NCBI GenBank assembly: GCA_002719615.1
Contig: PBHZ01000014.1
Span: 8,986-26,155, forward strand
Length of the DNA stretch: 17,170 nucleotides
Direction of reading: 5' to 3'
Source: Methanobacteriota archaeon
GTDB taxonomy: Archaea; Thermoplasmatota; Poseidoniia; Poseidoniales; Thalassarchaeaceae
Positions within the stretch are counted from its first letter, which is position 1. Each line of letters opens with the position of its first letter. Position numbers and translations under genes: made by a program. Below, in pieces: positions 1-7,397 of the stretch. The notes under the pieces are model-generated. The model was not told the DNA's origin, did no database searches, and worked only from the letters and a program-made list of their open reading frames with translations.

Positions 1-426
1 GATATGCCACAAACAGCATACGTTGGAGGATTAACTCTTAAGCCGATTAAGGGATTATCACTTCAAGGGCTGTACAGAATGTACGATGATAACTACGCAG
101 ATTGGAGTCCTGACTCACGTGAGGTTTCTGATCCAGTAATTATCGACGGTGTGTTAACTAATGAAGCTGACAGAGCACAAGTTTGGAAAGCACCAGGGTA
201 TGGAAGATTGGATTTACACCTTTCTTATGCATTACCTAAAGTTGCTGGTCTAGATATGACTGTACACGCTCATGTTTTTAACGCACTTGATGCAGTTTAT
301 GTACAAGATGCAACTGACAATAGTCAGTATAACGGCTATGGTGATAAAATGCACTTAGCTCATAATGCAGAAGTATTTCTTGGAACACCAAGATATGCTA
401 ATCTAGGAATTTCGGTTAATTTCTAA
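1..426 (+). CDS. TonB-dependent receptor, C-terminal beta-barrel end (5' partial)
   Basis: The reading frame is open to the left edge of the window, so this is the last 141 codons of a longer gene. The protein has alternating hydrophobic/polar strands (GLSLQGLYRMYDDNYADW, GYGRLDLHLSYALP). It has the barrel-closing signature of TonB-dependent receptors: VFNALDAVYVQDATDNS, then GTPRYANLGISVNF ending in a terminal Phe, the usual BAM-recognition residue of outer-membrane barrels. Full family members run about 700-1000 residues and import siderophores, vitamin B12 or glycans across the outer membrane; the plug and TonB box would lie upstream and are not visible. By eye the first 120 bases are about 43% GC, richer than most of the window. 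Origin is uncertain: phage-carried host gene, chromosomal flank, or assembly join. The family call is firm; the substrate is unknown. Confidence 0.85.
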   Translation, partial: DMPQTAYVGGLTLKPIKGLSLQGLYRMYDDNYADWSPDSREVSDPVIIDGVLTNEADRAQVWKAPGYGRLDLHLSYALPKVAGLDMTVHAHVFNALDAVYVQDATDNSQYNGYGDKMHLAHNAEVFLGTPRYANLGISVNF

Positions 427-439
427 ACAAATAAAACTT

Positions 440-466
440 GGGGGCTATTTTTTAGCCCCCTTTTTT
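440..466 (+). terminator. Rho-independent terminator after the TonB receptor
   Basis: A perfect 8-bp stem (GGGGGCTA / TAGCCCCC) with a five-T loop is followed directly by six T residues. It begins 14 bases after the receptor stop codon. It should insulate the receptor transcript from the nucleotide-metabolism genes downstream. It is the only strong intrinsic terminator I can see in the window. Confidence 0.92.
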
Positions 467-494
467 ATTGAAAAAAGTAAAAAAATATATATTT

Positions 495-521
495 TTGATA
501 AATAAACACCATATATATAAA
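495..521 (+). promoter_or_regulatory. Possible sigma70-type promoter for the 545-2786 block
   Basis: TTGATA (495-500) and TATAAA (516-521) are separated by a short 15-base spacer in a very AT-rich stretch just after the terminator. A TAAGGAG ribosome-binding site follows at 532-538. Because a terminator precedes it, some promoter is needed here, but the exact boxes are uncertain in DNA this AT-rich. The sequence does not match the three-copy promoter element found further downstream. Confidence 0.35.
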
Positions 522-544
522 CAAATGGTTATAAGGAGTTATAA

Positions 545-979
545 ATGTACGATTGTTATATTGCTAGCGGTTGGTTTAATGAAAACCAAGCACGCGACTT
601 AGAAAATATAAAACAAACTTTAGATGAATTAGGTGTAAAGTATTTTTCACCTAAGGATGAAATTGTTGCAAAACCTGACGCATCACCTGAAGAACAAGAA
701 ATGATATTCAAAGGTAATGTTGATGCAATTACTAGCGGAAAATTTGTTGTATGCAATACACGTGATAAAGATCTTGGCACAATATTTGAAGCAGGATTCT
801 CATACGCTTCAGGTGTTCCTATTGTTTATTATGCTGAAGGATTAACAGGTAATTTTAATCTTATGCTTTCACGCAGTGGTAGAGCAGTTGCAACAAATGT
901 CAGTGAGTTAAAAGAACACGTTAAAGGAATAATGGAAAATCCAGAATATGAAAAAGAATATGTCGGTTTCGTTGAGTGA
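545..979 (+). CDS. Nucleoside 2-deoxyribosyltransferase-like protein
   Basis: A 144-residue protein of typical size for the nucleoside 2-deoxyribosyltransferase (NDT) family, which swaps bases between deoxyribonucleosides or hydrolyses deoxynucleotides. The N-terminal strand MYDCYIASGWF fits the family's opening. The signature DLGTIFEAGFSYASGVPI (residues 76-93) holds the likely catalytic glutamate, Glu82, and the downstream NFNLML segment (103-108) matches the substrate-binding end. A strong TAAGGAG site 6 bases upstream supports this ATG. The gene overlaps the start of the HD gene and opens the nucleotide-pool block, implying deoxynucleoside salvage or host-DNA turnover. Specificity (NDT proper versus dNMP hydrolase, e.g. 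Rcl-like) cannot be read from sequence. Confidence 0.82.
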   Translation: MYDCYIASGWFNENQARDLENIKQTLDELGVKYFSPKDEIVAKPDASPEEQEMIFKGNVDAITSGKFVVCNTRDKDLGTIFEAGFSYASGVPIVYYAEGLTGNFNLMLSRSGRAVATNVSELKEHVKGIMENPEYEKEYVGFVE

Positions 980-1484
980 TTTTGTAGATAATATCTACAC
1001 CTTAAAAGCACTCACAAGGTACAATAATAAATTTAAAATAATAAGCGAATCTGTCGCTGAGCATTCTTATTTTGTTGCAGTATTAACACTTAAACTGCAT
1101 GATGATTATGAATTTAATTTGGAAAAAGCACTAAAAATGGCACTAGTTCATGATATACCAGAGCTACATCTTTCAGACGTGACTCACGATGTTAAACGTA
1201 ATTTTCCAAAGCTTGCAGAAGAAGTAACAAAAGCAGAGTATATTATAATGCGTGATAAATATCCGTCATGGTATTCAGCTTTTAAAAACTTCGAAGATCA
1301 AGATTCACCAGAAGCACTAGCTGTAAAGTTGGCTGATAATCTTAGTTGTGTTCAATATGCACATGCAGAAATTGAGTTAGGCAACAAAGGTTATATGAAA
1401 GAAGTGGCAACAAACGCAGGAAAACGTGTAAAAGAATGCACAGAAAATTTACAAAAATACAGGAGAATAAAAAATGCCAATTAA
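948..1484 (+). CDS. HD-domain 5'-deoxynucleotidase (YfbR-like)
   Basis: 178 residues, close to YfbR-type HD phosphohydrolases, which remove phosphate from dNMPs using a divalent metal. Visible metal ligands are His39 (SVAEHS), His68-Asp69 with Glu72 (LVHDIPE) and Asp130 (KLADN). Arg24-Tyr25 (LTRYNN) lies where YfbR has its Arg-Trp substrate-selecting pair. The frame overlaps the preceding gene by 32 bases; an internal ATG at 960 would cut this to 20 and leaves the domain intact, so the start is uncertain and neither has a good Shine-Dalgarno. Its neighbours (deoxyribosyltransferase, ThyX, dUTPase-like) place it in dNTP-pool control. It also resembles in size and fold the DatZ dATPases of phages with diaminopurine DNA, but no PurZ is present in the window. 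Confidence 0.82.
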   Translation: MKKNMSVSLSDFVDNIYTLKALTRYNNKFKIISESVAEHSYFVAVLTLKLHDDYEFNLEKALKMALVHDIPELHLSDVTHDVKRNFPKLAEEVTKAEYIIMRDKYPSWYSAFKNFEDQDSPEALAVKLADNLSCVQYAHAEIELGNKGYMKEVATNAGKRVKECTENLQKYRRIKNAN

Positions 1485-2433
1485 TAATGACCTACCAGTA
1501 GTTAAGCTACCTACTGGGTTAGGATTTAATGAACCAATAAAAACAGAGTTTCATGATCACTTAGACTCTATTAAAACAAAACTTGTAAGTAGTCCGTCTA
1601 TTGAAGAATTAAGAAACTATATACCAGATTTCTGCACAGCTACGTGGGCAGAGCAGCCATTCAACAAAGGATCACTATCAGACTATGAAAAAGATAAAAT
1701 GATCTGGATGCTTTTTAATGGTAAATTACTGCCAACAGCATTCGAAACAATTAATTGTACTTTTACAATTGAAGGTGTTGATACACAATTTGTTACACAC
1801 TTAATTAGACATCGTGCATTTAGTTTTTCAGCACAGTGTACAGGTGATAGATCACAAAGAAATGATGATGCTGTAGTTCCGCACGCAATCATAAACTCAC
1901 CTGAAATGTATGAAAGGTATAAGCAATTAGTTAATGATTCTAAACAGCTTTATGCTGATATGGTTGATACTAAAGATATTTCTGTTATGGACGCAAGACA
2001 TATCTTACCTAAGTGCTTAAGTACATTTTACTGGGCAAGAGGCAATATAAGAGATGTAATGGCTTTTATCAAGACTCGCATTGATAAACAAATACAACCA
2101 ACAGAAGATAATGTCGTTGCATATTATATGTGGCTAGAACTTGTAAGAGCTTATCCAATGATCGTTGACTGTATTGATATTCACACACCTGCTAGATACT
2201 ATATTTCTACAGCAAGGACTGGAACAGGTACAAATCTCTATTGGCCAGATGAAGACTCTGATCTATTTGATTATAATGAAGATGATTTCTTATATCAGTC
2301 TACACGTGAGAATCTTAACGGCACAGAAGGCGGAAGAAATACATTTATTGAGATTATAAAGTCTGTTGATGAAGAGCTTGCACAACTTAGACGTGAAGCA
2401 CATGAAAGATACGACTTCTTAAGAGATAAGTAG
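1474..2433 (+). CDS. thyX: FAD-dependent thymidylate synthase (ThyX), divergent
   Basis: Probable flavin-dependent dTMP synthase (dUMP plus methylene-THF and NADPH). The core pattern is present: the strand TAFETINCTFTIEGV before HLIRHRAFSFSAQ (109-121), then a helical region with ARHILP...NIRDVMAFIKTRI that matches the C-terminal dUMP/FAD-binding part of ThyX. Two features are unusual. At 319 residues it exceeds the common 220-250, with an extended N terminus and acidic C-terminal region. The RHRx7S signature reads RHR-AFSFSAQ-C, so the conserved Ser is replaced by Cys122, or is displaced to the SQR at 127-129 by an insertion. AGGAG upstream supports the ATG, which overlaps the HD gene by 11 bases. 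Its product feeds dTTP for the DnaE polymerase downstream. Confidence 0.85.
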   Translation: MPINNDLPVVKLPTGLGFNEPIKTEFHDHLDSIKTKLVSSPSIEELRNYIPDFCTATWAEQPFNKGSLSDYEKDKMIWMLFNGKLLPTAFETINCTFTIEGVDTQFVTHLIRHRAFSFSAQCTGDRSQRNDDAVVPHAIINSPEMYERYKQLVNDSKQLYADMVDTKDISVMDARHILPKCLSTFYWARGNIRDVMAFIKTRIDKQIQPTEDNVVAYYMWLELVRAYPMIVDCIDIHTPARYYISTARTGTGTNLYWPDEDSDLFDYNEDDFLYQSTRENLNGTEGGRNTFIEIIKSVDEELAQLRREAHERYDFLRDK

Positions 2434-2786
2434 TGGATAAATTAGAAGAAATATACGAACTTCAGAAAAAGTTTACTGAAAGATTTTTTAAAGAAAAACA
2501 AAATCTTACTTTATCTGAAGTTCGTAATTCCAAAGAAGACTTGGTCAAATGGAATAAAGAATACATACTTGCTCTTATAGCAGAGGCAACAGAAGTTCTT
2601 AATGAAGTTGACTGGAAGATGCACAAAAAGATGGATCTTCCAACAGATGCTCGTCATAGGCTTTTAGAAGAGAGTATTGACGTGATGAAATTTTTATTAG
2701 GACTAATGATTGTAAACGGATTTAGTCTTGAAGATATTTATAGTATGTTTAAGAACAAATCAAAAATTGTCGAAAAAAGATTATAA
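2433..2786 (+). CDS. MazG-like / dimeric dUTPase-like NTP pyrophosphohydrolase
   Basis: 117 residues, nearly all helical. The paired acidic motifs of all-alpha NTP pyrophosphatases are present: Glu51-x2-Glu54 (LIAEATEVLNEVDWK) and Glu80-x2-Asp83 (LLEESIDVMKFLLGL). These bind magnesium and split dNTPs to dNMP and pyrophosphate. The EVDWK after the first motif and the following IVNGFSLEDIYSMFKNKS resemble the dimeric dUTPase branch, which would make dUMP for ThyX next door. The start is GTG overlapping the ThyX stop codon by one base (TAGTG), a typical translational-coupling junction. Plain MazG or a dCTPase is possible. The gene ends this operon; a promoter-like element follows. Confidence 0.75.
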   Translation: MDKLEEIYELQKKFTERFFKEKQNLTLSEVRNSKEDLVKWNKEYILALIAEATEVLNEVDWKMHKKMDLPTDARHRLLEESIDVMKFLLGLMIVNGFSLEDIYSMFKNKSKIVEKRL

Positions 2787-2792
2787 AAAGCC

Positions 2793-2822
2793 TTTACTCG
2801 TATAGTCTTTTATTGTTAGATT
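2793..2822 (+). promoter_or_regulatory. Promoter element copy 1 (before dnaE), palindromic -10
   Basis: TTTACT (2793-2798), an 18-base spacer and an extended -10, TG-T-TAGATT (-10 hexamer 2817-2822). It is preceded by CC, as in the other two copies. The -10 lies inside a perfect palindrome, GTTAGA-T-TCTAAC (2815-2827). Predicted transcription starts near 2829, leaving about 18 bases and an AGGG site before the dnaE ATG. Two closely similar copies occur at about 6473 and 9197, which is the main support. Confidence 0.65.
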
Positions 2823-2846
2823 CTAACATAATAAAACAGGGATTTT

Positions 2847-5800
2847 ATGTCATTAGACAAGATAACACCTCCAGATAGGTTTACTGGACTTCATTCACAC
2901 ACAACATTTAGTACATTTGACGCAATAGGCTATCCGTCAGACCATATTGATTTTATTACAAGCGATCCACAAGGTGGTGATTCGTGGGCAATAACAGATC
3001 ATGGAAATGGTAACGGATTAGGTCACGCAAATGCACATTCAAATATAATAAAAAAATCAGGAAGAAAATATAGGCAGCTGTATGGTGTAGAGTTTTATTT
3101 TGTTCCCTCACTAAAAACGTGGCAAGAGCAATACACAGCACACAGAGAGGCAGTTCAAGCTGAAAAAGATGCGAAGAAGAAAGAGAAGATGGCAAATGCT
3201 CCTGTTATCGTTGATGCTGAAAAAGAAATTGAAGCAGGCGGTCACATTATAGAAGATGAAAATGAAACAAAAGAATCATCAAAAGGAAAACCTGCTTGGA
3301 AGCGATATTATCATTTAGTTGTAATTGCAAAAAACAGAACAGGATTAACAAATCTTTTTACGCTTGTTAAAAAGTCTTACAAACATGGATTTTATAGATT
3401 TCCTAGAATTGACTTTGAGATGTTAAAAGAACATGGTGAAGGCTTAGTGGTATCTACAGCATGTGTTGGTGGACTTGCATCAGGTATAATTTATAATGAA
3501 TTTCAAGATTATACATTTGATCAATTTCATCCTGATCTGTTAAATGATCCTACAAAATATAATACAGTCATGAAGAGATTAACAAACATGACAGACTATT
3601 TTGTTGATTGTGTTGGACAAGAAAACTTCTTCTTAGAATTGCAGTTTAATAAATTAACAGCTCAGCAAATGACAAATAGAATGTTGCTAGACTTATCTAA
3701 AAACACAGGCATCAAATTGGTCGCAACTGCTGATTCACACTATCCAAATCCTAACGTATGGGAAGCACGTGAATTATATAAGAAGTTAGGTTGGTTTAGT
3801 AATGACCCTAAAAAGATGATATTGCCAAAAGAAGAAGATCTAAAATGTTTGCTATATCCTAAAAATGCACAGCAAATGTGGTCAGAGTTTACAGAAAATT
3901 ATAATGAATACGACTTTTACAAAGGTTATGAGACAGATGTTCGTGATGCAATAAACAGAACAAATGACATTGCATGGCAATTATGTGAAGACACCTGGAT
4001 CGATCAATCTGCAAAGTTACCATTACACGGAACAACAGATAAGCCTGCTTTTAATATACTAGTTGATCTTGTAAAAGATGGACTAATAAGAGAAGGACTA
4101 GATAAAAATCAAGAATACATTGACAGGGCAAAACAAGAATTAGCAGATATAAAGACACTAGGTCATGAATCATATTTTATAACAATGTATCAAATCTTTG
4201 AAAAATCATCTAAGAAAACATTGTTAGGTCCTGGTCGTGGTTCTGGTGCTGGAAGCCTTGTAAACTTCTTGCTAGGTATTACACAGCTTGATCCAATCGA
4301 ATATGGTTTACTATGGGCAAGGTTTTTAGGACCTCATAAGGTTTCCTGGCCGGATATTGATACAGATGCAGGTGATAGAGATGTGCTGATTGAAGCATCA
4401 AAAGAATTATATGGTGAAGAATCTGTAATACCTGTATCGAACTTTAATACACTTAAGCTGAAATCATTATTAAAAGATGTTTGTAAATTTTATAATGTTC
4501 CTTTTATGGATGTAAATAAATTGACTGCTGGTTTACAAGAAGAAGTTATGCCTTTTGCACGTGGTGACAATGAAGAAAAATCAATGTTTATGCTTAAGCA
4601 TGAAGACTGTATGCAATATTCAAAACGCTATAAAACATTTATGGAAAAATATCCAGATGTTGAAAGACAGATTAGTTCTCTATTTTTACAAAACAGAAGT
4701 ATTGGTAGGCATGCAGGCGGTGTTATCATAGCACCTGAAAAAGATCTGACTAGTTGTATGCCAATAATATCTGTAAGGGGTGAGTTACAAACACCGTGGT
4801 CAGAAGGTATGAATGTTAGAAATCTAGAACCTAATGGTTTTCTTAAATTTGATTTCTTAGGTTTGACACTATTACGAGATGTAGAAAATTGTATTAGAAG
4901 AATTCTTAAAAAACAAGGCAATGAAGATCCAACATTCTTAGATGTTAAAGCGTTTTTTGACAAACACTTAAACTGTCGAAACGTAAAGATGGATGATCCA
5001 AAAGTATGGAAACACGTGTACGAAGACGGAAGGTTAACAGCAATATTTCAATTTACAGCTGATGGTGCAAGAAGATTTTGCTTAGAGGCAAAGCCAACAG
5101 ATATTGAAACACTTGGCGCGCTAACTGCAATTTACAGACCTGGACCATTAAAGGCAAATGTTCATCAAAAATTTGTACAGGCTAAAAGAGATAAAGACAG
5201 TGTTGTATATGCACATCCAGAAATTAAAAAAGTATTATCTCCAACATTTAATCATATTGTTTTCCAAGAACAGTTTATGATGCTGGCACAAAATCTTGCT
5301 GGATTTACACCAGGTGAATCTGATAAGCTTAGAAAAACATTAGTTAAGATGTCACATGACTCACTCGGCGGTAAAAAGAATGAAAGACAAATCGCTAAAG
5401 AAAAGTTTATCAAAGGTGCAAAAGATATACACAGCATAGATGAAAAAGTAACAACAGACTTATGGGAAAGAATTGAGGCATTCTCAACTTATGGCTTTAA
5501 TAAATCACATGCGATTGCTTATGCAATAGATTCTTATTATGGTGCTTGGTTACATACACATCATGAAACAGAATGGTTAGCAACAATACTAGATTCTGAA
5601 AATAATAATCCAAACGGACTAACAAAGACAATATCAGAGATAAAATCATACGGATATAAAATCGTTGATGCAGATATTAACTATTCTGGCACACAATGGG
5701 AATATTCAGAAGAAGTAAATGCATTTGTTCCTCCGTTATCATCTATAAAAGGTGTAGGAGATGCAGCTATGAATGAAGTAATGGAGTCTAGACCGTTTAG

Positions 5801-6482
5801 GAATATTAAAGAATTATTGTATGACAATGAAGGAAACTGGAAATGGTCAAAGTTTAATAAGTCAGCAATAAAGTCATTATGCACTGTTGAAGCTTTAGGT
5901 TCACTAGAAGAATTTACAGATGGAACGCTAAACAATCATCATCAACTATTGCAAGTATTGACAGATGATAAAAATTATGATGTGTTAAGAAAACACAAAT
6001 CAGGACTAACAAAAACGCAACGTAAAAAGTTAGAAAAGCAAGGTGAGTTCCCATCAGATCATATTGATAGTTTATTTGAAAAATACAAAGATGTTGTTGA
6101 CTGGACTAGAATGGAAAAAATAGAAAACTATGCTACTATGACTTCAACTATAAAAAATAATCTTGTTTTTCCAGATGAAATTATGGATCAAATAAGACTT
6201 CATAATGTTCCTTGCGCATTTGACATACCAGAAGGTGCTAGAAAACAAGGCTGGTTCTCTGTTATTGATAAGACAAAGAAGAAATCCAAAAACAATAGAG
6301 TATTCTGGAGCCTAAAGATAATCGACAATCAGAACAATACTAAATGGTTGCGTGTTTGGGGTGACTTTCATGAAGGTAAAGAACCAGAAAAATATACATT
6401 CTGTCTCGCAGATATTCATAATGATGCTCAGTGGGGCATGTCAACAAATGCTGCAAAATTTAAAATAATACCTTTACAATAA
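2847..6482 (+). CDS. dnaE: DNA polymerase III alpha subunit (C-family, DnaE-like) with PHP domain
   Basis: 1211 residues, close to E. coli DnaE (1160), and the likely replicative polymerase of this genome. The N-terminal PHP domain (about 1-300) keeps all expected metal-ligand positions: His16, His18, Asp25, His52, Glu82, His156, Cys206, Asp296, His298. A charged insertion (about 100-150) interrupts it. The polymerase core has GPGRGSGAGS (461-470), catalytic Asp503 and Asp505 (PDIDTD), Asp669 (KFDFLG), a YRPGP motif (763-767), QEQ (807-809) and YGFNKSHA (882-889). A helix-hairpin-helix (about 965-990) and an OB-like C-terminal region (about 1130-1210) follow. No separate epsilon exonuclease is seen, so the PHP site may proofread. 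A promoter element with a short leader precedes it. Confidence 0.95.
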   Translation: MSLDKITPPDRFTGLHSHTTFSTFDAIGYPSDHIDFITSDPQGGDSWAITDHGNGNGLGHANAHSNIIKKSGRKYRQLYGVEFYFVPSLKTWQEQYTAHREAVQAEKDAKKKEKMANAPVIVDAEKEIEAGGHIIEDENETKESSKGKPAWKRYYHLVVIAKNRTGLTNLFTLVKKSYKHGFYRFPRIDFEMLKEHGEGLVVSTACVGGLASGIIYNEFQDYTFDQFHPDLLNDPTKYNTVMKRLTNMTDYFVDCVGQENFFLELQFNKLTAQQMTNRMLLDLSKNTGIKLVATADSHYPNPNVWEARELYKKLGWFSNDPKKMILPKEEDLKCLLYPKNAQQMWSEFTENYNEYDFYKGYETDVRDAINRTNDIAWQLCEDTWIDQSAKLPLHGTTDKPAFNILVDLVKDGLIREGLDKNQEYIDRAKQELADIKTLGHESYFITMYQIFEKSSKKTLLGPGRGSGAGSLVNFLLGITQLDPIEYGLLWARFLGPHKVSWPDIDTDAGDRDVLIEASKELYGEESVIPVSNFNTLKLKSLLKDVCKFYNVPFMDVNKLTAGLQEEVMPFARGDNEEKSMFMLKHEDCMQYSKRYKTFMEKYPDVERQISSLFLQNRSIGRHAGGVIIAPEKDLTSCMPIISVRGELQTPWSEGMNVRNLEPNGFLKFDFLGLTLLRDVENCIRRILKKQGNEDPTFLDVKAFFDKHLNCRNVKMDDPKVWKHVYEDGRLTAIFQFTADGARRFCLEAKPTDIETLGALTAIYRPGPLKANVHQKFVQAKRDKDSVVYAHPEIKKVLSPTFNHIVFQEQFMMLAQNLAGFTPGESDKLRKTLVKMSHDSLGGKKNERQIAKEKFIKGAKDIHSIDEKVTTDLWERIEAFSTYGFNKSHAIAYAIDSYYGAWLHTHHETEWLATILDSENNNPNGLTKTISEIKSYGYKIVDADINYSGTQWEYSEEVNAFVPPLSSIKGVGDAAMNEVMESRPFRNIKELLYDNEGNWKWSKFNKSAIKSLCTVEALGSLEEFTDGTLNNHHQLLQVLTDDKNYDVLRKHKSGLTKTQRKKLEKQGEFPSDHIDSLFEKYKDVVDWTRMEKIENYATMTSTIKNNLVFPDEIMDQIRLHNVPCAFDIPEGARKQGWFSVIDKTKKKSKNNRVFWSLKIIDNQNNTKWLRVWGDFHEGKEPEKYTFCLADIHNDAQWGMSTNAAKFKIIPLQ

Positions 6483-6501
6483 CAGAAAAAAGTGTTAGAT
6501 T
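6473..6501 (+). promoter_or_regulatory. Promoter element copy 2 (before kinase fusion)
   Basis: TTTACA (6473-6478), a 17-base spacer and an extended -10, TG-T-TAGATT (-10 hexamer 6496-6501). The -35 box sits inside the last codons of dnaE. It shares a 21-base identical run (6483-6503) with copy 3. The predicted start of transcription, about 6508, coincides with the ATG at 6507, so the message would be leaderless or nearly so. The palindrome is imperfect here (TAGA-T-TCTA). Confidence 0.65.
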
Positions 6502-6506
6502 CTACT

Positions 6507-7397
6507 ATGCTAAATCTTAAAAATATTACACTTGAAGGTCCTGACTTATCTGGTAAAACAACACTCATGAGCCAGATACATAAAGAGACAAATAACAAAT
6601 ACAATATTATAGATAGATCTACGATGAGTGCTATGGTCTATTCAACATATTATGATAGACCTAACGTTAAGCTGCTAGAAAGACAACTTAGAAATGAGTT
6701 AAATAATCTTAACAATAGAACGATAATTTTGATGCCTGATATAAAGGTACTTAATAATCGTTATAATGACAGGGGTGATGAGATACAAAACTGGGAAGAC
6801 ATCATCGCGATTAATAATCTGTATGAACAAATAATAAAAAAGTTTGGAAAATTCTCAACACTAAAAGTTATCAGATCAGATCAGCCGCTACAAGAAGCTT
6901 TGGACTATTTAGAAACATCAGGTGAAAATATACCACAAGAAGTATTATTAAATGCAATTGCTTCTGATGATGAAGCTTATCCTGTCAAATTAGAAGTCGA
7001 TCTTGGTGATGGATTTATGACAGCAATAAATGATGCATTTGACTTTGAATCTGAAAAAGAATATTATACAAAAATATTATCAAAGATGTTAACAACTATA
7101 ACAAAAGAAAATATTGGTGATAATCCGTACGGAACTAGACAAGACCCAAAGAAGACAAGGCGATATATTTATGCAGATGATTCTTGTATAGCACTATTTC
7201 ACATGATGTACAGAGAAGATAGACTAAACTTTTATGCAACACTAAGATCTTCAGACGTTGTCAATATATTCGAACATGATTATAAATTTTTAAAATATCT
7301 TTGTGGTGAATGTGCAAAAGCTGTTGGAATAAAAGATTATGAAATACCAAAAGAAACTACGCTTTCTGTAATAATACATTCTGCACATATAATATAA
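6507..7397 (+). CDS. P-loop dNMP kinase-like domain fused to dCMP hydroxymethylase/thymidylate synthase-like half domain
   Basis: About 296 residues from the ATG at 6507; a GTG at 6492 in the same frame is the alternative, but it lies within the promoter element. The N-terminal part (about 1-130) is a P-loop kinase: GPDLSGKTT (11-19), a DRST motif (36-39) and an Arg-rich lid (NRYNDRGDE), as in thymidylate or dNMP kinases. The C-terminal part (about 210-296) matches the second half of thymidylate synthase-fold enzymes. Visible are phosphate-binding Arg218-Arg219, a Cys227 aligned with the catalytic cysteine, LRSSDVV (246-252), then HDY, and AHI near the end. Asp258 stands where thymidylate synthases have Asn and T4 gp42-type dCMP hydroxymethylases have Asp. 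The usual first half and last roughly 40 residues of that fold are absent, so activity is uncertain. It overlaps dCMP deaminase by one base (TAATG). Confidence 0.7.
   Translation: MLNLKNITLEGPDLSGKTTLMSQIHKETNNKYNIIDRSTMSAMVYSTYYDRPNVKLLERQLRNELNNLNNRTIILMPDIKVLNNRYNDRGDEIQNWEDIIAINNLYEQIIKKFGKFSTLKVIRSDQPLQEALDYLETSGENIPQEVLLNAIASDDEAYPVKLEVDLGDGFMTAINDAFDFESEKEYYTKILSKMLTTITKENIGDNPYGTRQDPKKTRRYIYADDSCIALFHMMYREDRLNFYATLRSSDVVNIFEHDYKFLKYLCGECAKAVGIKDYEIPKETTLSVIIHSAHII

Noticed and set aside
427..544. Prophage attachment site or tRNA at the receptor/phage junction
   Set aside because: No tRNA-like fold, repeat pair or integrase is visible.
541..548. TATAAAT-like string as a T4-type late promoter
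   Set aside because: It overlaps the start codon of the first metabolic gene, which is not expected to be late, and is likely chance in AT-rich sequence.
556..780. Minus-strand open frames across the window (for example 556-780, 4628-4963, 10901-11203)
   Set aside because: They lie opposite well-supported plus-strand genes, lack ribosome sites and encode low-complexity hydrophobic or Ser/Leu-rich strings.
2165..2359. Plus-strand 64-codon frame inside thyX
   Set aside because: Entirely within the thyX coding region in another frame, with no motif or ribosome site.
2847..6482. Intein in DnaE
   Set aside because: All polymerase motifs are contiguous at normal spacing and no splicing blocks are seen; the 100-150 insertion is short and charged.
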